From the NCBI GenBank assembly GCA_024349245.1, contig JALDNG010000022.1:16797001-16861000 (forward strand): a stretch of 64,000 bases of DNA, read 5' to 3'. The stretch is from Neodontobutis hainanensis. Its lineage: Eukaryota > Chordata > Actinopteri > Gobiiformes > Odontobutidae. Made by a program: the position numbers and the translations under genes. This document shows, piece by piece, positions 48,174-62,100 of the stretch; the stretch's first letter is position 1, and each line of letters opens with the position of its first letter. The notes beneath the pieces were generated by a model. It saw only the letters and a list, made by a program, of their open reading frames with translations, was not told the origin of the DNA and did not search any database.

Positions 48174-51100
48174 ATGGACAAAAATATTCTTCGTCTGATA
48201 ATAGCACTGGGATCTTTTCAGGCAGCACTTGTACACGGTAAATATTGAACACTTTGATAATGATGAAGACAAATGTTGTATTAGACCAAAATATTCTATT
48301 TAACAAATTCGTAAATCTTTGGAAATTTAGTCATTGATAAAAATAAAAAAGGCTGTACTGTTGAGGCAGATTTACCTTTTTATTTTTATCATGCTGTATA
48401 AGTACAGTTAATTTATTTTATTGCAGTCAAACAGCTTTTACCAACTACAGTTTTGAATGTAATTGGATTCCTGGTTTACGGTTTGCACGGCTCTTACACT
48501 TTGTAGCTCACAGAGGTACATGTAACTGACACAGCTACCACAGATTAAGATACAAATGTCATGTCCTATTTATTTTATCAAATTGTATTTATAATACGTT
48601 AATCTATTTAACCTATTTGATCCAGCTACACCTACATTTGATTCAGCTACAACTACATTTGATTCAGCTACAACTACATTTGATCCAGCTACACCTACAT
48701 TTGATTCAGCTACAACTACATTTGATCCAGCTACAACTACGTTTGATCCAGCTACAACCACTTTTGATCCAGCTACAACTACATTTGATCCAGCTACAAC
48801 TACATTTGATCCAGCTACAACTACATTTGATCCAGCTACAACTACATTTGATCCAGCTACAACTACATTTGATTCAGCTACAACCACTTTTGATCCAGCT
48901 ACAACTACATTTGATTCAGCTACAACTACGTTTGATTCAGCTACAACTACATTTGATTCAGCTACAACTACGTTTGATCCAGCTACAACTACGTTTGATC
49001 CAGCTACAACTACATTTGACTCAGCTACAACCACGTTTGATCCAGCTACAACTACATTTGATTCAGCTACAACCACTTTTGATTCAGCTACAACCACTTT
49101 TGATCCAGCTACAACTATGTTTGATTCAGCTACAACTACATTTGATTCAGCTACAACCACGTTTGATCCAGCTACAACTATGTTTGATCCAGCTACAACC
49201 ACGTTTGAGCCAGCGTCAACTGCGTTTGATCCAGCTACAACTACTTTAGAAACAACTACTTTATCTACAACTACATCTACTTCATCTACAACTACATCTA
49301 GTTCAGCTCCATCTACTCCATCTACATTTACTTCATCTACAACTGCTCCAACTACATCTACTTCATCTACAACTACATCTACTTCAGCTCCGACTACATC
49401 TACTTCAGCTATAACTGCTTCAGATACAACTAGTTCAGCTCCATCTACTTCATCTACAACTACAACTGCTCCAACTACATCTACTTCATCTACAGCTACA
49501 TCTACTTCATCTACAACTACTTCAGATACAACTAGTTCAGCTCCATCTACTCCATCTACATCTGCTTCATCTACAACTACATCTACTTCAGCTCCGACTA
49601 CATCTACTTCAGCCACAACTGCTTCAGATACAACTAGTTCAGCTCCATCTACTTCATCTACAACTACAACTGCTCCAACTACAACTACTTCAGCTCCGAC
49701 TACATTTACTTCATCTACAACTACATCAACTTCATCTACATCTACTTCAGATACAACTACAACAGCTTCATCTACAACTACAACTGCTCCAACTACATCT
49801 GCTTCATCTACAACTACATCAACTTCATCTACATCTACTTCAGATACAACTACAACAGCTTCATCTACAACTACAACTGCTCCAACTACAACTACTTCAG
49901 CTCCGACTACATTTACTTCATCTACAACTACAACTACTTCAGCTCCGACTACATTTACTTCATCTACAACTGCTCCAACTACATCTGCTTCATCTACAAC
50001 TACATCAACTTCATCTACATCTACTTCAGATACAACTACAACAGCTTCATCTACAACTACAACTGCTCCAACTACAACTACTTCAGCTCCGACTACATTT
50101 ACTTCATCTACAACTACAACTGCTCCAACTACATCTACTTCATCTACATCTACTTCAGCTACAACTAGTTCAGCTCCATCTACTTCATCTACAACTACAA
50201 CTGCTCCAACTACATCTACTTCATCTACAACTACATCTACTTCAGCTACATCTACTTCATCTACAACTGCTCCAACTACAACTACTTCAGCTCCGACTAC
50301 ATTTACTTCATCTACAACTGCTCCAACTACATCTACTCCATCTACAACTACATCTACTTCATCTACAACTACATCTACTCCATCTACATCTACTTCATCT
50401 ACAACTACATCTACTTCATCTACAACTGCTTCAGATACAACTACAACTGCTCCAACTACATCTACTCCATCTACAACTACATCTACTCCATCTACATCTG
50501 CTTCATCTACAACTACAACTGCTCCAACTACATCTACTTCATCTACAACTACATCTACTTCATCTACAACTACTTCAGATACAACTGCTTTAGAAACAAC
50601 TACAACTACTTCAGCTCCGACTACATTTACTTCATCTACAACTACAACTACTCCATCTACAACTACATCTACTTCATCTACAACTGCTTTAGAAACAACT
50701 ACAACAGCTTCATCTACAACTACAACTACTTCAGCTCCGACTACATTTACTTCATCTACAACTGCTCCAACTACATCTACTCCATCTACAACTACATCTA
50801 CTTCATCTACAACTACAACTGCTCCATCTACATCTACTTCATCTACAACTACATCTACTCCATCTACATCTACTTCAGCTACAACTACAACTGCTCCAAC
50901 TACATCTACTTCATCTACAACCACATCTACTTCATCTACAACTACATCTACTTCAGCTACATCTACTTCAGCTACAACTGCTTCAGATACAACTACTTCA
51001 GCTCCAACTACATTTACTTTATCTACAACTGCTCCAACTACATCTACTCCATCTACAACTACATCTACTCCATCTACATCTGCTTCATCTACAACTACAA

Positions 51101-54100
51101 CTGCTCCAACTACATCTACTTCATCTACAACTACATCTACTTCAGCTACAACTGCTTTAGAAACAACTACTTCAGCTCCAACTACATTTACTTCATCTAC
51201 AACTACAACAGCTCCAACTACATCTACTTCATCTACATTTACTTCATCTACAACTGCTTCAGATACAACTACAACAGCTCCATCTACTTCATCTACATCT
51301 ACTTCAGCTACAACTGCTTTAGAAACAACTACATCTGCTTCATCTACAACTACAACTGCTCCAACTACATCTACTTCATCTACAACTACATCTACTTCAG
51401 CTACATCTACTTCAGCTACAACTGCTTCAGATACAACTACAACAGCTTCATCTACAACTACAACTGCTCCGACTACATCTACTTCATCTACAACTACATC
51501 TACTTCATCTACAACTACTTCAGATACAACTACAACAGCTTCATCTACAACTACAACTGCTCCGACTACATCTACTTTAGAAACAACTAGTTCAGCTCCA
51601 TCTACTCCATCTACATTTACTTCATCTACAACTACAACTGCTCCAACTACATCTACTTCATCTACAACTGCTTCAGATACAACTACAACAGCTCCATCTA
51701 CTTCATCTACATCTACTTCATCTACATCTACTTCAGCTACAACTGCTTTAGAAACAACTACATCTGCTTCATCTACAACTACAACTGCTCCAACTACATC
51801 TACTTCATCTACAACTACATCTACTTCAACTACATCTACTTCATCTACATCTGCTTCATCTACAACTACAACTGCTCCAACTACATCTACTTCATCTACA
51901 ACTGCTTCATCTACAACTACATCTACTCCATCTACATCTACTTCATCTACAACTACATCTACTTCATCTACAACTACATCTACTCCATCTACATCTACTT
52001 CATCTACAACTACATCTACTTCATCTACAACTGCTTCAGATACAACTACAACTGCTCCAACTACATCTACTTCATCTACAACTACATCTACTTCATCTAC
52101 AACTACAACTGTTTTAACTCCAACAGCTCCAACTACGACTGCTTCCTTTACAACACCAGGTTAGACCTCATCACTTCCTGTTTAACATCACTACTGCATA
52201 TATTTACCAGTGCATTACTAGCAGCTCTCAGCATAAATCTTTTAACTGCAATTTTCTTATATTAGAGCAAAACCTTTTAATATAAAACTATTAAGAATGA
52301 TATATAAACAAGCACTAGCTTTGTCTGCTTATCAACAAACATAGGATACATAGGAAGCTTATATTGGCATTTGTGCAGTAATTAACAAAACAGGGATTGC
52401 GTTTGTCACTGAACTCAGAGCTAGATGTTTAGGTTCAGCAGTGAATTGATTTGGTTTTACTTTTTAATGACCAACCAAAAGTAAACGGAACAAATCTTTT
52501 AACAGAGATTTTAGCCTCATTTTATTTATTAGGTTTTGCTAATAATGGCTCCCTGTATATTTTTGTGATTATTTAGCATAGGCACACATTTTTAGTATGA
52601 GACTACCACACAATGGAACTTATGTTACTGTCTTTCTTTTGTAGGTGGCTGTAAGAGCTTCAGCAATTTCCTTTCAGGCAAAGAGCTGTACAACTCACCC
52701 GTTTACACTGCAGAGTGGAGGGTGAGGCCACTGGACCATTCTGGAGTAAGGTGAGGCCCATCTAAAGCACAGAGCAACTCATACGACAGGGGGAGCTCAA
52801 GCTTGCTTCTAGTGGAAATACTGACTGTTTTGAACATGATAGTTGTCTTTGTGCCCCAATCTTTCTTTTAGTGCTTATCAGTGTTGATTTAAGGGTTTCC
52901 TCTGGCCCTTAATGAACTCCAGCCACTTATCATATAGTTTCATTTGTTCTGATGATAGTTTTTCATGTCGGCACCAATAATGTGAGAATAAGGCAGTAGG
53001 AGGACATTAAAGATAGCCTAGACAGGACTTTTGAACTAGGGATCAAGATGAGTCGATTAATTGACTCTGGCTTCCTCCCTGTAAGGTGTAGCAATGAACC
53101 GTATAGATGATTAGTTTCCATGAACCAGAGGCTGGCCTGGCATTGTAGTCAAAAAGATTAGGGTTTTGTGGATAACTGGTGTATTTGGTGCTTTTGACAC
53201 AAGGGAACTCAGCAGGTCACAGGGGATTATAGACCCTGTAAGTCAGAATAGTGCGGGTGTGGAACTGGGTGGTTCAGTAGCTGTTAGTTGTCTGGTCCAG
53301 GTCATCCTGTTGTTTTATAGCCCAGCTCTGATACAACAACTCTGACCCTAGCCCTGAGTCTGTCCCACTCTTTAAACCTTGTATGATGAATTATTTAAGT
53401 CTTCAAACATGCACATGAAAACTCAGTCAGTAGCCCAAAAGCATCCTGTCCTCCTGTTATTGTAACTCAGAGACAATCATTTAATCTCTGCAGAACTGTC
53501 AGATCTTGAGCTTGTTCCTGTTACTAACTCTCCACTTGATGACCTGCCCTCAAATGCAGGCTCTGCATTGCCCACCCCCCTTCCCTCTGAGCAGTAGCAG
53601 CTCAGTTCTTTGTCTTTGAACTACTCAAGCAGTAGTGTTTTTTACCACCATGCAACCAAAGCTTAGGGGGCCCCCTTGTGGACACAAGCGAAGGGTTAGC
53701 TTATTTGTGTTGATGTGTTGATTATTCAGACTGCCAGACACCATCAAGCAGACAATAATCCTCATGAAGCATGGACGGACTGGACCACACTATTTCTCAT
53801 TAATCCCTTTTTGTCCCAAAACACTTTCTCCTTTCACTTATTTTTTATTTTATTTTTATTTAACCTTTTATTTATCCAGGATAGTCCCACTGAGATTACA
53901 AATCTCTTTTGAAGGAGAGTCCTAGCCCCATGTGGGAGGGGAGGACTACAAATGTATTAAAATATTGTCTTTATAAGATTTGTAATTAACAATTCATAAT
54001 CCCATGAAGTTAAGTTTAACTTGTGTTCTTTGTTTACTGTATTTAATTTCTATAGTATTTGTAGAGCCTCACTGTTAAGAAATGAATTTTATTACAGTTG

Positions 54101-54672
54101 TCTATATGTTTTCTATAATTTTGTAATAATGACATTATTTTTTATGTCTCAGAGTGACATTGTGTGACGGATCCCAGTGGCTCATTCACAAAGGGGACAA
54201 CTTTGGGCTCAACTCTCAGACTGTAGTGACGACCGCTGAATACATGTCCAGCAAGTGGACGGTAAGATTTTAACCTGCAACCAACCTAATATTGAATAAT
54301 AAACTAATATTGTTTTTTGAAAGCACATTCTCTATAATCCACAATTGGAAACGTATCCACAAAACACCAGCTATTATTTCTTCATAGTTTTAGACTTACA
54401 CTTCCTGTGATCGGTAAAGCTAAAAAAGTTTCTTGCTCAATGGGCAACACTAAACTAACAAACAGTATAAAATTACTTCAAAATGGAATGAAAACTACAG
54501 TATGTAATATCAGTCTTTTATGACAGAAATGTTTTTGTGTTTTCAGACAGTTTATACCAAAGAGTTCAAAGGCACAGTGAAGGTGGCAGACTTTCTGAGA
54601 AACGAAGGAGAAACCTACAATGCTCTGTTTGACAACTGCCACAGCGGCGCTATTAAGATGATACTGCAGTGA
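48174..54672 (+). CDS. gene F: mucin-like protein ending in an NlpC/P60-LRAT-like globular domain
   Basis: Exons 48174-48237, 48626-52159, 52645-52750, 54153-54261 and 54547-54672 (phases 1, 1, 2, 0), predicted 1312 aa; an ATG three bases earlier is also possible. Exon 1 encodes MDKNILRLIIALGSFQAALV. Exon 2 encodes 1178 PTS residues: about 29 TTFDPAT/TTFDSAT units, then Ser/Thr sequence such as TSTSSTTTSTSAPTT. Residues 1200-1312 form a unique domain with three Cys: GGCKSFSNFLSGKELY, EWRVRPLDHSGVRVTL, GSQWLIHKGDNFG, TAEYMSSKW and LFDNCHSGAIKM. His1231 (DHSGV), His1247 (LIHKG) and Cys1302 (DNCH) fall in the His-before-Cys order of circularly permuted papain-like folds (LRAT, PPPDE). Fold assignment is inference. 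AATAAA is at 54902-54907. Confidence 0.75.
48626..49243 (+). repeat. 21 bp TTFDPAT array at the start of gene F exon 2
   Basis: Unit tttgatccagctacaactac plus a, with gattca variants. The exon acceptor (tttgatccag/ct) is itself a copy of the unit, so each later unit carries the same in-phase CAG/CT junction. Confidence 0.9.
49244..52159 (+). repeat. Ser/Thr-rich short-period array in gene F
   Basis: Built from tctacttcatctacaactac and gctccaactacatctacttc phrases with irregular period and longer repeated blocks, for example TSAPTTFTSSTTTT recurring many times. Ser and Thr make up most residues; Pro is sparse compared with genes D, E and G. Confidence 0.85.
52945..53250 (+). mobile_element. 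LINE ORF1-like (SGNH esterase) remnant in gene F intron 3
   Basis: The + strand reads FHVGTNNVRIRQ, a stop, then EDIKDSLDRTFELGIKMS. Near 53090 SMNQRLAWHC then GFVDNW appear in shifting frames. These resemble the HVGTNDI and LN-WL--C ... F-DN blocks of esterase domains in some fish non-LTR elements. 53825-53960 nearby looks like a LINE/SINE tail (tttatttatccaggatagtc). Confidence 0.55.
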
Positions 54673-55600
54673 TGTGCAGCCATTGTCTGACAGTGACTGC
54701 ACCCACGTCAACCATGTCAAAAATGTGTGAAAGTTTTCAGAGTGTTGTTTTAGTTCCTTGTAAACTCTATTCAAAAAGCACCAGTTTTAAACTAGATTAA
54801 ATTAAAAGTACAGTAAAAAAGTGAAGTACATATAAAATACATACATCTGATTTTTTCTATTCTGATAGAACTCTACAATGTCAATCGAATAATGTTTAAA
54901 TAATAAAATTATTAAATTGAAACAAGCAAACTTTATTTGTAAGATTCTTTTACTTCAATACATAATAAAGTCTATGATGAGTATAATTGACAGATGTATC
55001 TACAGATATAATATTTATAAAGACATGCTTTTACTGATTTCTCTGTAGATGTGACAAGTGGTGGGTTTGTCATTTTCTCAGATTTTTTATTTGTGCTCAG
55101 TATAGAATATGATATGGTGTGGTTCCTGCAGAGGGCCCTATAGTGCCACTTATTAGTTTAACCAATAAACTAACACACACAAACACACAAATACACACAC
55201 ACACACACACCACCATTGATTGTAACCCCGACTCAAACCTTACCATCAATGATTTATAATTGTACTCTGACAAAGATTATTTCACATAAAAAAATTAAAA
55301 GAAAACAACTACTTCCTTGATCATAACAATTGAAGTTTGAAAGGTTTTCAGTGCCATGGAGTGTAATTTCCCGGCAGCAACATAATACGCATTGTTTCCT
55401 CACACGTGTGTAAACTAATCAGGCCTCTTCAATAACAGCACGAGGTGAGCTCGAAAACAGGTGACGGGGAAAATAGCTTAAACAATGACCTGTCTAAAAC
55501 TTTTATTTTCATGTGCCTGGGTTGCTTGTATATATAGGTATATACTGTTTCATTTTCATACATGTGTTTCTTTTTTTTTATAGCAGAAGAGCACATATTA
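54673..55600. other. 3' flank of gene F
   Basis: Holds the family 3' module at about 55070-55160 (tatgatatggtgtggttcct, gagggccctatagtg) and a (CA)n tract at 55171-55213. No gene is seen. Confidence 0.5.
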
Positions 55601-56037
55601 AAAGCAATACTGGTTTATTTAAAAATGACTGAGTGCAATACAAGCAGCAGGACACATACTGAAATAATCCACACAATGTAAACCTGATTTATTCAGAGTG
55701 ACAGCCTTTGGGAAATAGCTCTACAGAAACTGTCCTGACAACCTTGAATAAAATCTCAATATCTCTTTATTTCTGCATTTTACATTTTAATATTGGCAGG
55801 AAAAGCAGAAGCACAATTCTTCTTGTTAGTATTACTCAATGGCATTAGATGCTATTTGTATCAAGACAACACTGCCTTTAAAATTGTATTGACTTTGTTT
55901 AGAGATAACCGGGAGATACAAATTCTTGGCACAAATTACTGGCACATATTTTGACATTGTAGGCTACCTGGTTTTTCAAGTTATGTGAAAACCTTTCCTG
56001 TCACTCGCACCTGGTTCCTCCCACCACAGCTGAAGGT
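55601..56037 (+). promoter_or_regulatory. upstream module of gene G
   Basis: Shares about 400 bp with the orphan copy at 58195-58570 and less closely with D and E. It ends in TCCTCCCACCACAGCTGAAG at 56016-56035; the right arm of the palindrome is broken here (GGTATT in place of GGTGGAG). Confidence 0.6.
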
Positions 56038-56113
56038 ATTAAGCCGACTATTAACTAAATGCCTCCTGCACTTTCTGACGTGTTCTTAGACTGTCCAGGG
56101 AAAATCAGTCATT

Positions 56114-59100
56114 ATGGAGAAAAAGATCCTTTGTTTGATGATATTACTGGGAATTTTTGAAGCAGCACTTGGACAAGGTAAATATTGACCACACGTTTTT
56201 TTTGTTTATTAAAATGCACAAGTATAATATTTATTGAAAAGGGACAGAAGTAGTATTAAAAAAAATAATAAAAATAGCAATTACTTAAAACTTAGCAGAT
56301 GTTGTTTTGTCATTGATATATATATATAAAAAAAACAATCAATAATAACTTTCATAGGCTTACCTTATTTCTTCCAAAATTGAAAATAGTAAATCAATGT
56401 TAACTGCAGCCCTGTTACATAATATTGCAATAAAGGTAAACTCCAGAATAATTAGTTGTTATTGAACGCAATGCTCAGTAGTTTCAAATTCTGTTGGATT
56501 TGCTCTTCAAAGCAAAAACTACAGTACTTAAAACTACAGTAACTAAGTACTGTAGTTACTTTGAACAAATTTGGGTTAATGGTTTGCACTAAAAAAAACA
56601 TTAGGAAAGTTTTGTTTGAAATTATGGATGAACAACAAGGAGCAACGTTTAAAAAAGGCCTACCTGATCAACACTAGCAATGCCTGATCAAACTGTCTAG
56701 TATACCAATCCCCCACCAAAATGTTAGGCCTTATGAAGATTTTTTTTTTTTAACATTTCCATTAAACAAAGCATCTGGACTCAGTTTTCAAAGTGAAGAT
56801 GTTTTGTCACTAATTCCAAGAGACTTTATCAATTCTGAGAGAGCTGAGCTTATATCTCTAGAAGGAAGGGGTTTGACCTGAAACTGATAGGACCAGGCTG
56901 CTCTGGTCTCATAGTTGTAGGCTATGATGGTTAAAATAGAAAAACCCTCTCTGAACAGACGAGGTGACCTCAGATTCATGTTGCTTATTAGGGATGTAAA
57001 AATTCACCCAACTCACGACTCAGTTCACAATTCTAATCTTACGATTTGATTTTATTATGATTTTCTTTTATGAAATTAGTTGAGTCAAATCAGAAGGATT
57101 GGAAATAGTTTCACAAATCAGAGCTCCAGACCAAATTTTTTCTTCACCGTCCCAGTACCGCCACAAAAGCCAGTTCCAATTGTCCCAAAGTAAATATCAA
57201 CTGTCCCCATATTTATTTAAAATATAGACTAATGTTTCTCCATTCTTAAGTTTATACAATGGCAAAAAAAAGTATTTGAACTTTTTGGAATTTCATGGTT
57301 TTCTGAATAAATTTGTCTTAAAATATGATCTGATCTTCATCTAAGTCAAGGGTTTTGACAAACATAATGTGTCTAAAAATAAGTACACAAAAAGTTTTTT
57401 ATGTCTTTATTGAACACACTCATTCAACATTCACAATAGCAGTGGAAAAAGTAAGTGAAACCTTAGAATGAATAACTGGTTGACCCCCCTCCTTGGCAGC
57501 AATAACCTCAACCACACGCTTCTTTTGGTTGTGGATCACACTTGCACATTGTTGAGGAGGAATTTAGCCCTTTCTTCCTGCAGAACAGCTTTAGCTCTGT
57601 CACATTCTTTGTACGTCTCATGTGTTTGGCCCTCTTCAAGTCACTCCATAGCATCTCTATTTGGTTGAAGTCTGGGCTCTGACTTGGCCACTCCAAAAGG
57701 TGGATTTTGTTTTTCTGAAGCCTTTCTTTTGGTTTTTGTGTTGTTACCCTATTGCATCACCCACCTTCTACACAATTTCAGTTGACGTACAAACATCCTC
57801 ACATTATCCTGAAGAAATGTCTAATATACTTGGGAATTCATCTTCCTCTCAGTGATTGAAGCTGGCCTGATGCACAATGCATGCCCAAATCATGATGTTT
57901 CCTTCACCAGTCGGGACGATGTTTTCATGATGATATGCCATGCCCTTGCTACTCCAGGCGTATCGCTAAAAGCTTTCATTTTGGTGTGCCAGAGTTGGTT
58001 TTATATGTAGGTGTACTAATCAAGTGCTAACTCATATATTTTCATACATCTGTTTCTTTTTCTTAGCAGCAGAGCCCACACAATAAGGCATAACTTCACG
58101 GAGACTCAAGGACAATCATTGAACTGTAAATACTTAGCTGTAACATTACAACTAACGCATTACTGGAGACATATGTGATTCCTTCCAGAATTGCACAATA
58201 CTGGTTTATTTAAAAATGACTGAGTGCAATAGAAGCAGCAGCACACATACTGAAATAATCCACACAATGTAAACCTGATTTATTCAGAGTGACACAGCCT
58301 TTGGGCAAATAGCTCTACAGAAACTGTTCTGACAACCTTGAATAAAATCTCAATATCTCTTTATTTCTGCATGTTATCATGACAAACACAGGCTTTAAAA
58401 TTGTATTGACTATGTTTAGAGATAACTGGGTGAAATAAATTCTTGGCACAAATTACTGGCACATAATTTGACATTTCATATTTGCATGTAGGCTACTTGT
58501 TTTTTCAAGTTATGTAAAAACCTTTCCCGTCACTCGCACTTTGTTCCTCCCACCACAGCTGAAAGTGGAATAATTTACTATTACACCTCTTTTTTACTAA
58601 ATTTTTAATTAAATTAAAATTTTTAATTACTAAAAGCCTTCTGCAGTTAATTAATTTTAAGCATTTTTTTTAGCAGATGTTGTTTTGTCACTGATATATA
58701 TATATATATAAAAATCAATCATTAAAAACTTTAATATGCTTACTTTTTTCCCCCAAAATAGAAAGTAATATATCAATGTTAATTGCAGCCCATTAGAATT
58801 GACCTGTTACATAATATACCAATGTCAGGCCAGTTAAACAGAAAGTGAAGCCAGTATGTTTAGTTTTTATCAAACACAATGTTTACTCAATTTAAATTTT
58901 GTTAGATATTTCAGATTTGCTCTTTGTTCATGGTGGCACTTTAGTAGAGTGGTTAGCACTCTTGCCTCATAGCAAGAAGGTCCTGGGTTTGATTCCCATT
59001 CAGAGCATGTCCATTCTGTGGAGCATCTCCTCCTTGTGCCTGCGTTGTGGTACTCTGGTTTTCCCTACCACCAAAAACATGTACAATATATCACCATGCT

Positions 59101-62100
59101 GTTAGCAAATTATTTCATTTTGGACTTGTTTGGACCTGTACCATCCCACCTTCAACACAGTTTCATGCTGTGTGTTTTTTCCAAATAGTTTAATCTAGTT
59201 TTGTCAGTCCACAAAACATTTTCCAACACCGCTGTGGAGTGTCAATGTTCTTTTTTGCAAACTTCAGGCGCGCAGCAAGGTTCTTTTTAGTAAGCAGTGG
59301 CTTCCTTTGAGGTGTCCTGCCATGGATACCCAGCTTGTTTAGTGTTTTAGCCTCATGAACAGACATGTTAGCAAGTTTTAATAATGCCTTCAAATCTTTT
59401 TTTATCAGTCAAAGTAGCTGTAGTCCACACTTAAGGCTAGGTATTTTGAATAAGTGGCTATTGACAAAATTTACTTAAAATCACCAATTAATCTGCCTGT
59501 GATGGATTTAGACCTGTGTTCAATAATTAGTTCTAACTTTAGCTGAGACTTAAAGCCACTTTATATCAAATAATACACACTGGTCTTGTGTTTCCCTAAA
59601 ACAGCTCATATTTAACGGTGTACTTTTTATGCTTTATCACCAATTATTTATTAATAATAGCAAGAATGTATTATTAGTAATAATTAATGTGAGGACCAGT
59701 AGTCGTTCACAAAAGGAACAGATTTGTTCAGTTGAAGACCCATGCCCGGCTGCAGCAGAGACACACAGCAGGCAGCACATGATCCACCAAATATAATGTA
59801 TTAAAGTAAAATAATCTTACAAATACAATGAAAAACAATAGATCATTACAATTTTAAGGTTTGGCATGTATGGACTGAGCAGCTCATTAGCCAAGCGCAA
59901 AAACTACCATATCAAGCATGTTAACAGTTTTGAGTGTAGTATGAGTGGCTCTTGGGGTCTTTCCCTGGAAATCTTCAATTAAAACAGATGTGATAACCTG
60001 TATTCTGGGGCATGTTAGACGATGTTATAAGGTTTTGGTTTTTCAACATTTGAGACTGAAGGCTAAAAAAAAAAAAAACAATGTATTTTTTTTTTTTTAA
60101 ATAAAACCCACCTTTTAGACTTTTTATGTCTATGGGATGGGGCCCTCTAAATTGTGGGCCTTTGACCTAAAACCCATCAATCTGACCTGCCTCTGTTTTG
60201 AGGGAAACCCCTTCAACAGGCTGCAGCTCTATGCCTCTTTACAGGCCTCTTGTGAATGAAATATTGAGGGCAGTGGCTTGTGTTTATGGGCTCTTTTTCT
60301 ACTTTTCACTCATCCACAAGAAAGACAATGTGTAGTCCGCACAGACAACACACACAGACCTAAAGCTCCATCAACTTTTACCTTTGACTTGATTATTCAT
60401 GTGGCCAAGCGCTTTATATTTGGGATTCATTTTTAACCTGTCTTGTAGGCTGCTGCAGGATAACTCTAGATGACCGCAGCTCAGATGCGCACTAATGAAA
60501 GTGGTTTAAAACAACAACAGTGGTTTCGCACCACTGTCTTCTGCCAATTTGACCTGGGACGTCTGCATTACAAATTTTCAGTGCACAGGCCACAGATATG
60601 TATGGTGTCAGAGTTTACACAATTTGACTGCTGTGGCAAGGAAAGAACTTAATGATTGAATGCGTTTAATTGTTGTTGGTGTTTTGCTGGTACAAAGATA
60701 TAAGTAAAACCACGAGGCTGCACAGAATAAGCATTTGTTTAATTCCCTGACGGCATTGTCAAGTTATCACTATACAGACCGGCACAACAACCACCCGGGC
60801 CACAGGGAATTCTCCCAATTCACCTGATTAGCCACGCCGGGCCTGTAGATAAGTATATAAGTAAAGTACCCCTTTTTGTAATGCTACACTACACTGTTTT
60901 AATAATCTATGCAAACTTAACTTAATTTATATGAAAATAAATTTAAAATCTGGTCGATAAGTCATGAGAGACATTCATTTCAATCTTGTCACACCACCAA
61001 CCTCAATGCTGATAATCATCTTTTTTTCACTACAGCAACTACAGCTGCTCCAGCCACAACAAGTACAGACACTCAAACTTCAACAAATACAGAGGCTCCA
61101 ACTACATCCACAACAGCTGATCCAACTACAATTACCACAGCTGATCCACCTACAACTACCATAGCTACCCCAACTACAAACACGACAGCTGATCCAACTA
61201 CAACCACAACAGCTGATCCAACTACAACTACCATAGCTACCCCAACTACATCCACAACAGCTGATCTAACTACAATGACCACAGCTGCCCCAACTACAAC
61301 TAGCACGGCTGCTCCAACTACAACTACCACAGCTGATCCAACTACAACCACAACACCTGATCCAACTACAACTACCATAGCTACTTCAACTACCACAGCC
61401 GATCCAACTACAACCACAACAGCTGATCCGACTACAACTATCACAGCTGCCACAACTGCAACCACAACATCTGATCCAACTACATCCACAACAGCTGAAT
61501 CAACTACATCTACCACAGCTGTCCCAACTACAACCACGACAGCTGCCCCAACTACAACCACGACAGCTGCTCCAACTACAACTACTACAGCTGCTCCAAC
61601 TACAACCACCCCATCTGATCCAACTACATCCACAACAGCTGAATCAACTACATCTACCACAGCTGTCCCAACTACAACCACGACAGCTGCCCCAACTACA
61701 ACCACGACAGCTGCTCCAACTACAACTACTACAGCTGCTCCAACTACAACCACCCCATCTGATCCAACTACATCCACAACAGCTGAATCAACTACATCTA
61801 CCACAGCTGTCCCAACTACAACCACGACAGCTGCCCCAACTACAACCACGACAACTGCCCCAACTACAACCACGACAGCTGCTCCAACTACAACTACTAC
61901 AGCTGCTCCAACTACAACCACCCCATCTGATCCAACTACATCCACAACAGCTGAATCAACTACATCTACCACAGCTGTCCCAACTACAACCACGACAGCT
62001 GCCCCAACTACAACCACGACAGCTGCTCCAACTACAACTACTACAGCTGCTCCAACTACAACCACCCCATCTGATCCAACTACATCCACAACAGCTGAAT

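Noticed and set aside
48570..50924. 784-codon minus-strand ORF, Val/Asp/Glu-rich
   Set aside because: It is the antisense of gene F's array. Repeats made of ACA, ACT, TCT, GCT and CCA rarely give antisense stops, so long open frames are expected. It has no signal, splice logic or domain.
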